From Fallopia convolvulus (Eukaryota; Streptophyta; Magnoliopsida; Caryophyllales; Polygonaceae), in the NCBI GenBank assembly GCA_964016875.1, contig OZ024725.1:49087927-49151926 (forward strand): a stretch of DNA of 64,000 bases, read 5' to 3'. A program made the position numbers and the translations under genes. This document shows positions 24,848-35,388 of this stretch, one piece after another. Below the pieces are notes generated by a model. It was not told the origin of the DNA, did no database searches, and saw nothing but the letters and a program-made list of their open reading frames with translations. The number at the start of each line of letters is the position of its first letter. Within the stretch, counting starts at the first letter, position 1.

Positions 24848-26551
24848 AAATACCCCATACTTAGACTTGCTTGTCCTCAAGCAATAAACAAGATATTAAC
24901 CAAAACCAAAACAAATCATGCTTATCAAGACATAGCCATCTTCCAAAAAGCAACATCTACACACAAGAAAATTATAGAAAAAGACTATTAACATCCTCAC
25001 ACATATATGCACTTAAATAGACATAAAATAATACAATCCAACCTCTCGAGGGATATAATGTGTTTCACTCAACTCTCAAGTGTTTGGGCTTATAATTTCA
25101 ATCTCTCAACTCATCCTATATACAAAAACTCATAGAAATTGGAACTTATATCACCAATACTCTCCACCCAAGATTTGTCAAAACAAGCAAAGAATCATCA
25201 AGAGAACTTAGGCTCAATGAAAAACTTCATAGAAGTTTCCATTCTGCCGGGTTGTAATGGGGCTTGGTAATAACAAATAGGCGTGGAAATATTTTGGTCA
25301 TGTGGTGCTAATAATATCCGGGAATCAAAAACTCCTAAAAACTCACACATAACATCAAAACTCTCATAAAAACATATACCAAACTCACTCTTCATATTAT
25401 GCACACTTATTTTTACTCACCCCTTATCATCCTAGAAAGTCTCATAAAAAATAAAAGAATCTCTTGATATTATCTTTAAACACAAATGCACTTCAACTTT
25501 TCCTCTCTTTCTTTTCCTCTTTTTTTCTTTCTTTTTTTTTATTTCTTCTCGCTGTCTCGTTAACGAACCCACATCCGGGTCGTTAACGATCCACCGTATA
25601 CATTTCTTTCCTTTAAAACTTTATTTTGTGCATCTTTTTATCAAGAGACCTTTCTTACATGTAATAACAAGAGACTTCCAATCTACCCTTCCCAAATACC
25701 CTTCAATTCAAGCATATAAACTCTTTTCTTTTCAACAAAGCACAAAACTTTACCTCTCCAATCTAAGTCCAAATTCCCGGATAGGGTCAAGCTTATCTCG
25801 GCTAGGGAATAATTTTTGTGGGGCTAAAAATAAAAGGTTTCAGGCCAGAATTGGTTATCAAAAGAAGGAATAATGTAAAGGTAGATAGGGGATAATAGGG
25901 CTCATAAAAATAAGTTTTCTATCATATGATTTTCACAAGTAATGAACTAAAAATCTTATAAGGGCCTCAAGAAATAGATAACCATCACAATTCCAAGAGA
26001 TAATATGCATAAAGAGAGTAAATCACACAAAAAAGAAGAGGGATTTATAAATGTTCTCCCTATAAGGCCAAAAATTTCGCACAAGGTAGATTTTGTTGGA
26101 TTGCATCATTTATGCTATAAAGTATATGTGCTCAATTTCATCTAATGCTATTCTCTTCTAAAAACAATAATTTCAATTTTAAGAATCCGGCTATACTTTC
26201 AAAGACATATTTGCAAGGAATTATATGATTAAACTAGTGATTGCTATCATAGAACTTTTAAGAAGGGATATCTATCAATTCTAAACTCTTTTTGGATTTT
26301 TAAATTTTTCAATTTTTTTTTGGTTTTTTTTTTCAATTTAAAAGAAATAACAACTACATAGAAAACACCTAGGACATAATTTTTCTACTTTCTCCCCACC
26401 CCATACTTAAAATTACAATGTCCCCACTGTAAGGAAAATAAGAAGAAGAGGGAAAAGAAATAGAAAAGAAAACAAAAAATTAAAAAGAAAAAGAAAGACA
26501 TAAAACTTACAAAAGTGGGAACAAGGAAAGGAAACTTCATCTTGAGCTTGA
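24848..26551 (-). other. Family A 3' untranslated region with polypurine tract and stem-loop
   Basis: Non-coding, 1.7 kb. On the minus strand the purine tract GTATGGGGTATTT directly precedes the LTR (24848-24860). The perfect stem-loop TTGCTTG-AGGA-CAAGCAA lies at 24867-24884. A palindrome pair at about 25558-25590 has a 23-bp period. The long untranslated tail is typical of Athila. Confidence 0.8.
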
Positions 26552-28162
26552 TCAACGGTTCGGTGGAGGAAAATAGTGCTCAAATTTCCCCATGAAGTCG
26601 TACATCGTCCTCCAACGCTCAGCATCATCCGCCTCTCTCTGACGCTGCCTCTCATCTTCCCTCGACATGCGAGCGGAATAGACGGTTTCCCATCTATCCA
26701 TCCTCTGATTAATGTGATCGGTCTGGAGGTGAAGCTGCTGCATCCGTGCAGAAAGATCCTCGGCCCATGGTGGTGGTATGCTCGATCCTGCGTACTCGGG
26801 CTGAGGAGGCGGTGGGTAGTGAGGCTGGAAATGGTCTTGATACATCACCGGGTTGTAAGGCATTAAGCCATATGCATGAGGGTCGACAGGAGCTGGTAGA
26901 GGGTCGACAGGAGCTTGCGGCACCTCGTTAACGAAGCTGGTTGCCTCGTTAACAGTGTTGGGTGGTGGCTGGAAATGGTCGTTAACGACCCTGGTTGGCT
27001 CGTCGACGAAGATGTGGCCTCCTAATTCCTCCGTCTCCATGTCTTCTTCTTCAAAGTTGAGCTCCTCAGTGCCGCCCTCGGTGTCGGCTTCCTCGGTGTC
27101 ATTGCCTACTACCTCGGTATCCTCTTGCTCATCTTCTTCTTCATATTCATCCACGTCGTCTCGCTCAAACCGGGTGTGACAAGGCCTAAGCGAGAGCTCA
27201 TCCTCCGGTTTTGGCTCCAATGGGAAAGGCTGGCCTGTCCACACTTCGTACCAATTCGGTACATAGAGTAGCTCGTACATGTCGAGGGAAGGTATGACTA
27301 GTTGATCTCGAACCTTCACCTTGTAGCCTCCCGCGGCTTGCACGAAAATCCCGGCACTATACCAATAGTTCTTGTTGAGGAGTTGAGCGTGGGCCGGTGT
27401 GTAACGGGTGAGATCCACTCCAAGATTCTTAGCCAAGAGGCTAACCAAATTGCCACACCACACCTCCTTGGACTTGGTGGACTTCTCGACATAGTAGAGC
27501 CATTCGTACCCCAAATTGAAGGGGCCGGGCTCCTCGAAGAGGATGGTGCGGAAGCAAGCGACTTCCGTTCTTGTAGGCCGGTTCAACTCTTTCTTCGGCC
27601 AAAATGTTGCGGCGAGGATTCTCAAGATAATCCGGAAGATGGGGTTGACGATGTTTGCCCCGGATAGCGCCGCGGTAGAGGATTGAACCTCTCCGGTGAT
27701 GTAGCTCCAAGTGCGGGTCACTCGGTAGTCCTTCAAGCTATAGTCCCTTGTCGGGTTTGGGAGCTCCAAGATTGCATTGAACTCCGCCATGGTGAAGTCA
27801 CGGTCCTCGTTACCGAGCCGGAACCGAATGCGTCCCGCCGAGATCTTCGACGAGAAATTGGTCTCTAAGGTGGCCAAGAACTCGGATGTGAGGGCCGGAT
27901 AATGTGGCAAGCTCTCTTGCTTCAATAAGTGTGCGGCCCCAAGGATGATGAAGGCGTCCTTGACATCCGTGTAGATGCCCGTAGAGACGGCGCTAGACTT
28001 CGAGAACCATCGGGTGTAATGGTCCTTCTCCAAAAAATCTCGGTAGCGCGGTACTTGGCTTTGACTGCTCAAAATCACATCATCCACACGGGGTGGAGAT
28101 GGAGACCTGTGGTTCCTCCTCTTCTTCTGGGCTCGGGTAGCGGGTCTGCTTGAACTAGCCAT
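26552..28162 (-). CDS. Athila 3' ORF protein (env-like / ATHILA ORF-1-like), intact
   Basis: 536 residues, uninterrupted. Residues 1-30 are basic and Ser/Pro-rich (RAQKKRRNHRSPSPPR). Residues ~40-320 form the conserved core (LGNEDRDFTMAEFNAILELP, RTWSYITGEV, WPKKELNRPTRTE, LVSLLAKNLGVDL). Residues ~340-390 are strongly acidic. The tail is Pro/Gln/His-rich and ends with an Arg/Glu-rich helix-like stretch. It lies downstream of gag-pol in the same orientation, 1.2 kb away, and so is probably made from a spliced or separate transcript (inference). No signal peptide, hydrophobic fusion peptide or transmembrane segment is visible, so the traditional env label is positional only. Function unknown. 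Family B has the same gene with two stops. Confidence 0.85.
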   Translation of the reverse strand: MASSSRPATRAQKKRRNHRSPSPPRVDDVILSSQSQVPRYRDFLEKDHYTRWFSKSSAVSTGIYTDVKDAFIILGAAHLLKQESLPHYPALTSEFLATLETNFSSKISAGRIRFRLGNEDRDFTMAEFNAILELPNPTRDYSLKDYRVTRTWSYITGEVQSSTAALSGANIVNPIFRIILRILAATFWPKKELNRPTRTEVACFRTILFEEPGPFNLGYEWLYYVEKSTKSKEVWCGNLVSLLAKNLGVDLTRYTPAHAQLLNKNYWYSAGIFVQAAGGYKVKVRDQLVIPSLDMYELLYVPNWYEVWTGQPFPLEPKPEDELSLRPCHTRFERDDVDEYEEEDEQEDTEVVGNDTEEADTEGGTEELNFEEEDMETEELGGHIFVDEPTRVVNDHFQPPPNTVNEATSFVNEVPQAPVDPLPAPVDPHAYGLMPYNPVMYQDHFQPHYPPPPQPEYAGSSIPPPWAEDLSARMQQLHLQTDHINQRMDRWETVYSARMSREDERQRQREADDAERWRTMYDFMGKFEHYFPPPNR

Positions 28163-29380
28163 GGATCTACAAAATAATCAAAATTTTCCAAGATAAGATC
28201 CATTCAAAAATAATAGGTACGAGACCCCATACTTGGTCTCAAAATTAACCTCGGATTTATTCATAAACTACCCAATTGGGTTGTTCACGATGCTGGCCTC
28301 GGATCGATCATCGATGAAGTGCAAGGTCGTTAACGAGCCTGGGTGGGTCGTTAACGACCCGCCGAGAGCAAAACCAGAAATTTCCGAAATTAAATCTACC
28401 TCTAATTTAGCACAAATCAAGCATGCAATCTTCTATTATTTTCCACAAATCCCCCATAGGGTAAAAGCACCCCATACTTACTCAATTACCCATCCCGAAC
28501 ATGCTAAGAATTACTCGGAATTTTGACATGCAAAGTTCGAACTTTTTAGATCTAGAACAAGAAAAATTCATGCTTTCCTAACTAGAGAATTACAATAGCT
28601 AATCTAACATGAATAATCTTACCTAAAACATGAACAACTAAGCACAATCAAGAATTTTTAGAACGGAATTTAAGCATGCTCATCGATCTCCCTAAAAATC
28701 ATGATTCAAGATATGAAATTTAACCCTATAGATAATCAATCACGCAATTTCAAGCAAGGGTTTAGAAATCATATCGGAGAACCGAGAATTTAAAGAACAA
28801 GGGTCGGAATCGGGGTAGTTAACGAGCTCGTCGTCGACGGTGTGCGGCCTCCGAACTCCGGTAACGATGGCGTCTCCGGTGGTCGTTAGCGTGGGAATTC
28901 CGACTCGGTGGGAGAGAAGGGAAAGGGATTGAGAGAGTTTTGGGTTTGAGAGTGAATTTTGAAGGGGTTGTGATAGAATTTTGGGAGGGGTAGAAGGGTT
29001 TTTATATGAAGGGTAAGGGGTAGAAGGGGTGGCGGCTAGGGTTAAAGAAATTTAACTACGTTAGAATTACTTACCTGCCCCGTATTGTGACGAATCGGGT
29101 CGTCCGAACCGGGTCGTTAACGACCCTGGGTGGGTGGTTAACGAGCCGTCGTGGCCTTTCTGAGTGGATTTTCGACCCCTTTTTCCTGAAATCTTGTTAG
29201 CTCAAATGATCTTATTTCTATCCTAATTAAAACTAAAAATAAAAATAAAAGAAATCTAAGAAATAATCTAAAAAGAAAAAGAAAATAAAAAGAAAATAAA
29301 ATAAACTAAACCTATTCTAAAAAGCGGGTTGCCTCCCGTAAGCGCTATGTTTAACGTCGTTAGCCCGACGAGCTCTCTTG
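28163..29380 (-). other. Family A spacer between gag-pol and env-like ORF
   Basis: Non-coding, 1.2 kb. Just after the pol stop, 29324-29345 carries a block conserved with family B that can fold as CGGG-AGGCAA-CCCG. Palindrome copies lie at 28327-28336 and 28348-28357 (21-bp period) and at about 29107-29116, with degenerate ones near 28265, 28290, 28810 and 29135. Confidence 0.75.
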
Positions 29381-32300
29381 CTAGTCTCGTGGTGTGAGAG
29401 CCATGGTGACTCTTATCTCTTCATCCGGATCAGGCCGCTCATGGAATTTCTTCAACCGGTGTCCATTGACTTTGAAAATGACGCCTCGGTTATCAGTCAA
29501 CTCTACTGCTCCGTGAGGATAAATGTGATGAACCACAAATGGCCCACTCCATCGTGTCCTTAGCTTTCCTGGGAATAATCGGAGTCTAGAGTTGAAGAGA
29601 AGTACCTTATCGCCGATGTGGTAAGTTTTGGGCACCAATTTCCGATCATGCCACCTTTTGGTGCGCTCCTTGTAGATTTCAGCATTTTCGTACGCCTTCA
29701 GCCTCAATTCTTCTAATGCTTGCAAGTCCATGAATCTTTTTGCTCCAGCCGTGTCGAGGTTCATGTTGAGCTCCTTGAGAGCCCATAACGCTTTATGCTC
29801 CATTTCGACCGGTAAATGACATGCCTTGCCATACACTAGATTATAGGGGGTGGTGCGTAGAGGCGTCTTGTATGCTGTCCTATATGCCCATAGAGCGTCA
29901 TCCAATTTGGAGGACCAATCCTTTCTAGAACGGGAAACTGTCTTCTCCAATATGCTCTTTATTTGCTTGTTTGAAACTTCAACTTGGCCACTTGTTTGGG
30001 GATGATAGGGTGTTGCCACCCGATGAGATACCCCATACTTAGCCAAAAGGGCTTCAAAACTTCGCTCAATGAAATGGGAGCCACCATCACTGATAAGGAC
30101 TCTTGGAACGCCGAATCTGGGGAAAATATTGGTCTTGATGAATTTAGCAACAGTTTTGGCGTCGTTAGTCCTTGTAGCAACAGCCTCCACCCACTTGGAA
30201 ACATAATCAACCGCAACTAAGATGTACTTGTAGGGTCCTGAGGTGGGAAACGGTCCTATGAAATCAATGCCCCATACATCGAATAGCTCAACTTCTAATA
30301 TCCCAGTTAGTGGATTTTCATGTCTCCAAGTTATGTTGCCTGAGCGTTGACATCCATCACATTCTGTCACATAAGCTTGCACATCTTTGAACATGGTGGG
30401 CCAATAGAGACCACTTTGAAGAATCTTCGCAGTAGTCTTGAATCCTTTTGCATGACCTCCAGTTGGAAGTGTGTGACATTGACGGATCACGTTTTCAATC
30501 TCCTCCTCTGGGATACAACGCCTAAAGAGGTGATCGCTTCCTTGTTTAAACAAGTAGGGATCGTACCAGTAGTATTGTTTCACATCATGGAGAAATTTCT
30601 TCTTCTTTTGTGGGGTAAGGCCCTCGGGAATTACACCTCCTACAAGATAGTTAGCGAAATCCGCAAACCAAGGAGGTTTTGGCCCTCTAATAGCATGGAT
30701 TGATATAGAGGAAGAAGAAATTGAAGAAGGAGAGGGGGTGGATTTTAATTGAGAAGACTTAGGTTCAGAAATCTTACCTGGATGGGTCGTTAACGAGCTA
30801 GGGTTTAATATTTTGACCTCGGTACCGACCTCCCGTAGCTCAGTAACGACCTCATTGACTTGATTGTCGACCCAATCTGAACATTTTCCCTTTTTATTTG
30901 TGTCTTCCAGCCTCGGTACCTCGTTAACGACCCTGAAGGGGTCGGTGACGAGGGTCTTGTAAAGTTCAACCTCGTTCAGCAGGAGGTGTTCGTCGGGTCT
31001 GGAATCATTTATCGGAACTTCATTATTGGAATCGGTGATATGCTCAACTGGCAACCTGGACAAGTGATCCGCCACAAGATTTTCTACTCCCTTTTTGTCT
31101 CTTATTTCATGATCAAATTCCTGCAGTAAGAGCATCCAACGAAGCAATCTAGGTTTTGCATCTTTTTTAGCCATTAGGTATCTAACGGCCTCATGGTCAG
31201 TATAAACAATCACTTTGGATCCAACAAGATAGGACCGAAATTTTTCAAAGGCAAATACCACAGCAAGGAATTCCTTCTCCGTTGTGGTATACTTACTCTG
31301 CGCCTCATCCAGCGTCTTACTGGCGTAGTAAATGGCGTGGAGTTTCTTGTCCTTCCGTTGCCCTAAAACTGCGCCAACTGCATAGTCACTGGCATCGCAC
31401 ATGATCTCAAAGGGTAATGTCCAGTCTGGGGACTGCATGATGGGAGCGGACACAAGGGCAACTCTTAACCTGTAAAATGCTTCAAGACATCCTGGAGACA
31501 GCTCAAACACTACATCTTTCATTAGTAGGTTAGTCAAAGGTTTAGCTATCTTAGAAAAATCCTGAATAAATCGCCTGTAAAAGCCAACATGCCCTAAAAA
31601 ACTCCTAATGTCTCTTACAGAAGAGGGGGGAGGTAGTTTTTCAATAAGCTCAATTTTCGCCTTATCTACTTCTATCCCTATTTTAGAGACAAGGTGTCCT
31701 AGTACTATCCCCTCTTGAACCATAAAGTGACACTTTTCCCAATTCAGTACAAGATTGGTTTCTTCACATCTTTTAAGCACTCGTGCAAGGTTAGCAAGAC
31801 AAGAATCAAATGAAGAACCATAAACAGAAAAATCATCCATAAAAACCTCTACAATATCCTCTATCATATCTGAAAAAATAGCCATCATACATCTTTGAAA
31901 AGTAGCAGGGGCATTGCAAAGCCCAAATGGCATTCTTTTGTAAGCAAAGGTTCCATAGGGACATGTAAAGGTTGTTTTCTCTTGGTCATCAGGATGAATG
32001 GGAATCTGCCAAAAGCCGCTATAGCCATCTAAATAACAGAAGTAATCATGCTGGGCTAAGCGTTCTAAAACCTGATCTATGAAAGGAAGCGGAAAATGAT
32101 CTTTTCTAGTAGCACTATTGAGCTTCCTATAATCAATGCACATTCTCCAACTAGTGGTGGTTCTAGTCGGAATAAGCTCTCCCTTTTCATTTTCTATCAC
32201 AGTCACCCCCCCTTTATTAGGGACTACACGGACCGAACTCACCCATTGGCTGTCCGAAATAGGAAATATGATCCCTGCATCAAGTAATTTAATAATTTCC

Positions 32301-35275
32301 TTTTTAACTACATCCTTCATATTAGGATTTAATCTACGTTGATGCTCTATGGTGGGTTTATGATTGTCCTCCATGTAAATCCTATGCATGCAAAGAGAAG
32401 GGGATATGCCAGTTATATCATCTAGGGAGTAGCCTATGGCTTTTCTATGCATCTTAAGCACATTCAGGAGTTTTCCTACTTCTTCATCTTTTAATCCAGC
32501 ATTAATGATGACAGGTAGAGTAAAATTAGGACCGAGGAATTCATACCTGAGGGAATCTGGCAAGGGTTTAAGTGTTGGGGACGGTTCGGCAGGGGTTAGA
32601 ATGGGCTCTTCTGGTTCCGTCTTCAATACTTCATGAAAGCATTCAAAAGCTGAGATCTCGCCATCTTCGGCTAGGGTCGTTAACGAACCTGGGTGGGTCG
32701 TTAACGAGCCTGCATCTTCTACCAGGAGAATCGGTAACGATGCTGGAGGATTCGTTACTGAGACTGCAGTGGTTATTTCTGCCCATCTTTGCCCTGAAAT
32801 TTCATCATTGCATGTTGGTCTTCCTATAGGGTCTCCGCACTCGATGATCTCCTCGTGGGTGTAGAGCATCTTGACTTCAGCTTTATCGAACTCCCTGGAT
32901 TGTTTGAATCGGAATTCCGTCACCTCATCCCCAATTTCGAAAGTTAGGAGTCCTCTCCTAACATCGATTATAGCTCCTGCTGTGGCGAGGAATGGTCTTC
33001 CCAAAATAATAGGCACAACTGGATCTTCGGGCATTGTCATCACGATGAAGTCATTAGGAACAAAGAAATTACCCACTTGAACTGGGAAATCTTCTAGCAG
33101 CCCTGTTGGTTTGATGCAAGATCTGTCTACCATATAAAGCCGCATGTTGACAGGCTCTAGTGGTCCCATATTTGCTCTAGACCAGATTGAGAGTGGAACA
33201 AGACTAGCACTGGCACCAAGATCGCATAAAGCCTTGAACTTGTGGTTGCTTATGCCGATTGTGATTGCAAACCTCCCGGGGTCTCCAAGCTTTTCTGGAA
33301 GAGCTATGGATCTGACTTCGTCCTGCAGCTCTGTAATGGATCTTTTCCTGCTAAGAATATCTTTCAAGAATTTTGTGTAAGCCGGCATTTCGCTTAGGGC
33401 CTCAGCGAATGGGATGGAAAAATTAATGCCCTGAAGAATTTTAACGAAACGCTTGAACTTACTCTCAGTAGAGTCCATAGATTTCTTAGTTGGAAATGGA
33501 AGAGTTTTCACCATTCTCGGAACCAAGTTAGGCTCGAGAGGTGAGAGTATCGGGTCGACACTGGGGTCGTTTGGTGTCCTCGGCGGGTCGTTACCGACCC
33601 TGATAGGGTCGTTAACTACCCTGGAATAGAGAGGAAGGCTCGGATTAGTAGACTTACCTGTGTTAGGATCGTCAGGAATTCTTGGAGCCTCGTCAACCTG
33701 GCTTGTAGGCTCGGTACTAGCTCTCGCTGGCTCGTTAACGAGCTGTTTTGCGAGGTCCTTTTCCTCCTTCTTTTCAGCTTGAACTCTCTCCGGTAGTGTC
33801 TTCCCGCTTCTGAGGTGTACCGCTGCTATTTGGCCTCTAGGGTTCTCCTCGGGGCGGCCCGGGAGTTGCCCTTGTGGTCTTGGAATCCGTGCAGCAAGGT
33901 CTCCTAGTTGGGAATCAACACTCCTCTTCCAAATATCGAACTCTCCCCATCTTTTATCATGTCGGTTCAGCTTGGCTTGGACGTCATCAACCTTGTTGTT
34001 CACTCCGTTGATGCTCTCTTTAATTTCCTGAACCCATGATGGCGTCTCCTGATGGCCTGGAGGTCGATATGGTGCAGGTCGTCTATCTTGTGAGGGCCCT
34101 GTGTAATTGTGATTTGTATTCTGATTGCCCCATGGTGGATAGTTGCTTGACCTGTCATTATAATTAGGCTGGTTCCTGTAGGGTCCTCTCATGTAATTCA
34201 TCTCAGCTATCGTCTCAGCGGTTCTAACCTGCTCAATGTTAGTGCAAGCAGAAGTACTATGTGCAGAAGAACCACATTCTTGACATGATTGAGAGGATTT
34301 CAGAAAACTTACCTGTTTCCTCAAACGGTTGACCTCATCTTGTAAGAATTGATTTTTAACATCGGGGTCAACTTCATCTCGGTTGGGCACATAGAGACGT
34401 TTTTGAGTTTGTGGAGCCTGCTGGGTTCCGTACATAGCATCGTAATTCGCCAGCTTGTCCAACAATTCCCACGCCTCTGTCGGGTTCATCTCTATAAAAC
34501 CGCACGCAGTATGCGTGTTGATGCGGTTTTTGGTCTCTGCGTTGATACCCTGGAAAAAGATTTCTTGCAATACATATAAAGGTTGCCCATGAGTAGGGCA
34601 TTGTCTAAGCATCTCTTTAAATCTTTCCCATGTTTCAACAAATGTTTCATTAGGCAACTGGTGATAAGAGGTGATGCGTTTCCTTAACTCTATTGTCTTA
34701 GCAGGAGGGAAAAACTTTGTAAGAAATTGATCATACAAAGCTTTCCAAGTCCTGATAGACTTAGAAGGTAGGCTCTCTAACCAGTTCAGGGCCTTTCCAG
34801 TAAGTGACCATCTAAAAGCTTTTAACAGAACATATTCTAGCGAGACACCTTCAGCAGCTATGGTGTCACATAAATCAAGAAAATTTCTAATATGCTCCAT
34901 AGGGCATTCAGCAGGTTTCCCTTCAAACTGAGCCCATTTGATTAAGGATATAAATTGAGACTTGATCTCAAAAGGTTTCTCTATCGCAGGAAGCACAATA
35001 GGAGATTCTGGCACCCTCAGTTCCGGATGCATGTATTGCTTGGCATTCCTTGGATAGGCATTTAGCTCTTCTTGCAGTCGAGCCTTGTCTGCGTCTGCGC
35101 CGTCCTTCTCGGCTTTCAGTGCCTCCATCTGGGTCCGGAGGAACTCTAGCTCTCGAGCCATCTCTTCAGCTGTGGCCATGGCTCGGTTTTCTCGGAGTCG
35201 TCGGTGCAGGGAACGTTCGGGTTCTGAGTAATAACTGGAGCTATCAAACTGAAGCCTTCTTCGTCCTACCGGCAT
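29381..35275 (-). CDS. gag-pol: Athila gag-pol polyprotein (gag, PR, RT, RNase H, IN), intact
   Basis: One open frame. An upstream in-frame ATG exists at 35302, but ATG 35275 (MPVGRR) is favoured because family B has the equivalent start. Numbering below counts from 35302. Gag core ~100-290; CCHC knuckle CQECGSSAHSTSAC at ~336-349; aspartic protease CDLGASAS at ~690; RT with FMDD at ~1155; RNase H with MCDASDYA at ~1302, EKEF and YTDH; integrase zinc region GGHAKG to CDGCQ at ~1612-1652; catalytic Asp (GIDFIG ~1678), Asp (LISDGGS ~1735) and Glu (GQVEVSN ~1772), all present. No stops or frameshifts. It makes capsid and enzymes for reverse transcription and integration. Linkers between domains carry the dispersed TCGTTAACGA palindrome, in two reading frames. 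Confidence 0.95.
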   Translation of the reverse strand: MPVGRRRLQFDSSSYYSEPERSLHRRLRENRAMATAEEMARELEFLRTQMEALKAEKDGADADKARLQEELNAYPRNAKQYMHPELRVPESPIVLPAIEKPFEIKSQFISLIKWAQFEGKPAECPMEHIRNFLDLCDTIAAEGVSLEYVLLKAFRWSLTGKALNWLESLPSKSIRTWKALYDQFLTKFFPPAKTIELRKRITSYHQLPNETFVETWERFKEMLRQCPTHGQPLYVLQEIFFQGINAETKNRINTHTACGFIEMNPTEAWELLDKLANYDAMYGTQQAPQTQKRLYVPNRDEVDPDVKNQFLQDEVNRLRKQVSFLKSSQSCQECGSSAHSTSACTNIEQVRTAETIAEMNYMRGPYRNQPNYNDRSSNYPPWGNQNTNHNYTGPSQDRRPAPYRPPGHQETPSWVQEIKESINGVNNKVDDVQAKLNRHDKRWGEFDIWKRSVDSQLGDLAARIPRPQGQLPGRPEENPRGQIAAVHLRSGKTLPERVQAEKKEEKDLAKQLVNEPARASTEPTSQVDEAPRIPDDPNTGKSTNPSLPLYSRVVNDPIRVGNDPPRTPNDPSVDPILSPLEPNLVPRMVKTLPFPTKKSMDSTESKFKRFVKILQGINFSIPFAEALSEMPAYTKFLKDILSRKRSITELQDEVRSIALPEKLGDPGRFAITIGISNHKFKALCDLGASASLVPLSIWSRANMGPLEPVNMRLYMVDRSCIKPTGLLEDFPVQVGNFFVPNDFIVMTMPEDPVVPIILGRPFLATAGAIIDVRRGLLTFEIGDEVTEFRFKQSREFDKAEVKMLYTHEEIIECGDPIGRPTCNDEISGQRWAEITTAVSVTNPPASLPILLVEDAGSLTTHPGSLTTLAEDGEISAFECFHEVLKTEPEEPILTPAEPSPTLKPLPDSLRYEFLGPNFTLPVIINAGLKDEEVGKLLNVLKMHRKAIGYSLDDITGISPSLCMHRIYMEDNHKPTIEHQRRLNPNMKDVVKKEIIKLLDAGIIFPISDSQWVSSVRVVPNKGGVTVIENEKGELIPTRTTTSWRMCIDYRKLNSATRKDHFPLPFIDQVLERLAQHDYFCYLDGYSGFWQIPIHPDDQEKTTFTCPYGTFAYKRMPFGLCNAPATFQRCMMAIFSDMIEDIVEVFMDDFSVYGSSFDSCLANLARVLKRCEETNLVLNWEKCHFMVQEGIVLGHLVSKIGIEVDKAKIELIEKLPPPSSVRDIRSFLGHVGFYRRFIQDFSKIAKPLTNLLMKDVVFELSPGCLEAFYRLRVALVSAPIMQSPDWTLPFEIMCDASDYAVGAVLGQRKDKKLHAIYYASKTLDEAQSKYTTTEKEFLAVVFAFEKFRSYLVGSKVIVYTDHEAVRYLMAKKDAKPRLLRWMLLLQEFDHEIRDKKGVENLVADHLSRLPVEHITDSNNEVPINDSRPDEHLLLNEVELYKTLVTDPFRVVNEVPRLEDTNKKGKCSDWVDNQVNEVVTELREVGTEVKILNPSSLTTHPGKISEPKSSQLKSTPSPSSISSSSISIHAIRGPKPPWFADFANYLVGGVIPEGLTPQKKKKFLHDVKQYYWYDPYLFKQGSDHLFRRCIPEEEIENVIRQCHTLPTGGHAKGFKTTAKILQSGLYWPTMFKDVQAYVTECDGCQRSGNITWRHENPLTGILEVELFDVWGIDFIGPFPTSGPYKYILVAVDYVSKWVEAVATRTNDAKTVAKFIKTNIFPRFGVPRVLISDGGSHFIERSFEALLAKYGVSHRVATPYHPQTSGQVEVSNKQIKSILEKTVSRSRKDWSSKLDDALWAYRTAYKTPLRTTPYNLVYGKACHLPVEMEHKALWALKELNMNLDTAGAKRFMDLQALEELRLKAYENAEIYKERTKRWHDRKLVPKTYHIGDKVLLFNSRLRLFPGKLRTRWSGPFVVHHIYPHGAVELTDNRGVIFKVNGHRLKKFHERPDPDEEIRVTMALTPRD

Positions 35276-35368
35276 ACACTGAGAAACAAACAAAGAAAAC
35301 AAAAATTAAAAACAAAAATGGGGTCGGGCTATTCCTGATCCCAAAGATAAACTAACAACTCGTTGCTT

Positions 35369-35385
35369 CCCCGGCAACGGTGCCA
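35369..35385 (-). promoter_or_regulatory. Primer binding site, tRNA-Asp type (family A)
   Basis: On the plus strand, CCCCGGCAACGGTGCCA matches the plant tRNA-Asp(GUC) 3' end at 16 of 17 positions, 3 bp from the 5' LTR at 35389. Confidence 0.9.
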
Positions 35386-35388
35386 ATT

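Noticed and set aside
26552..28162. True viral envelope gene
   Set aside because: No signal peptide, fusion peptide or transmembrane segment. The env label rests on position only.
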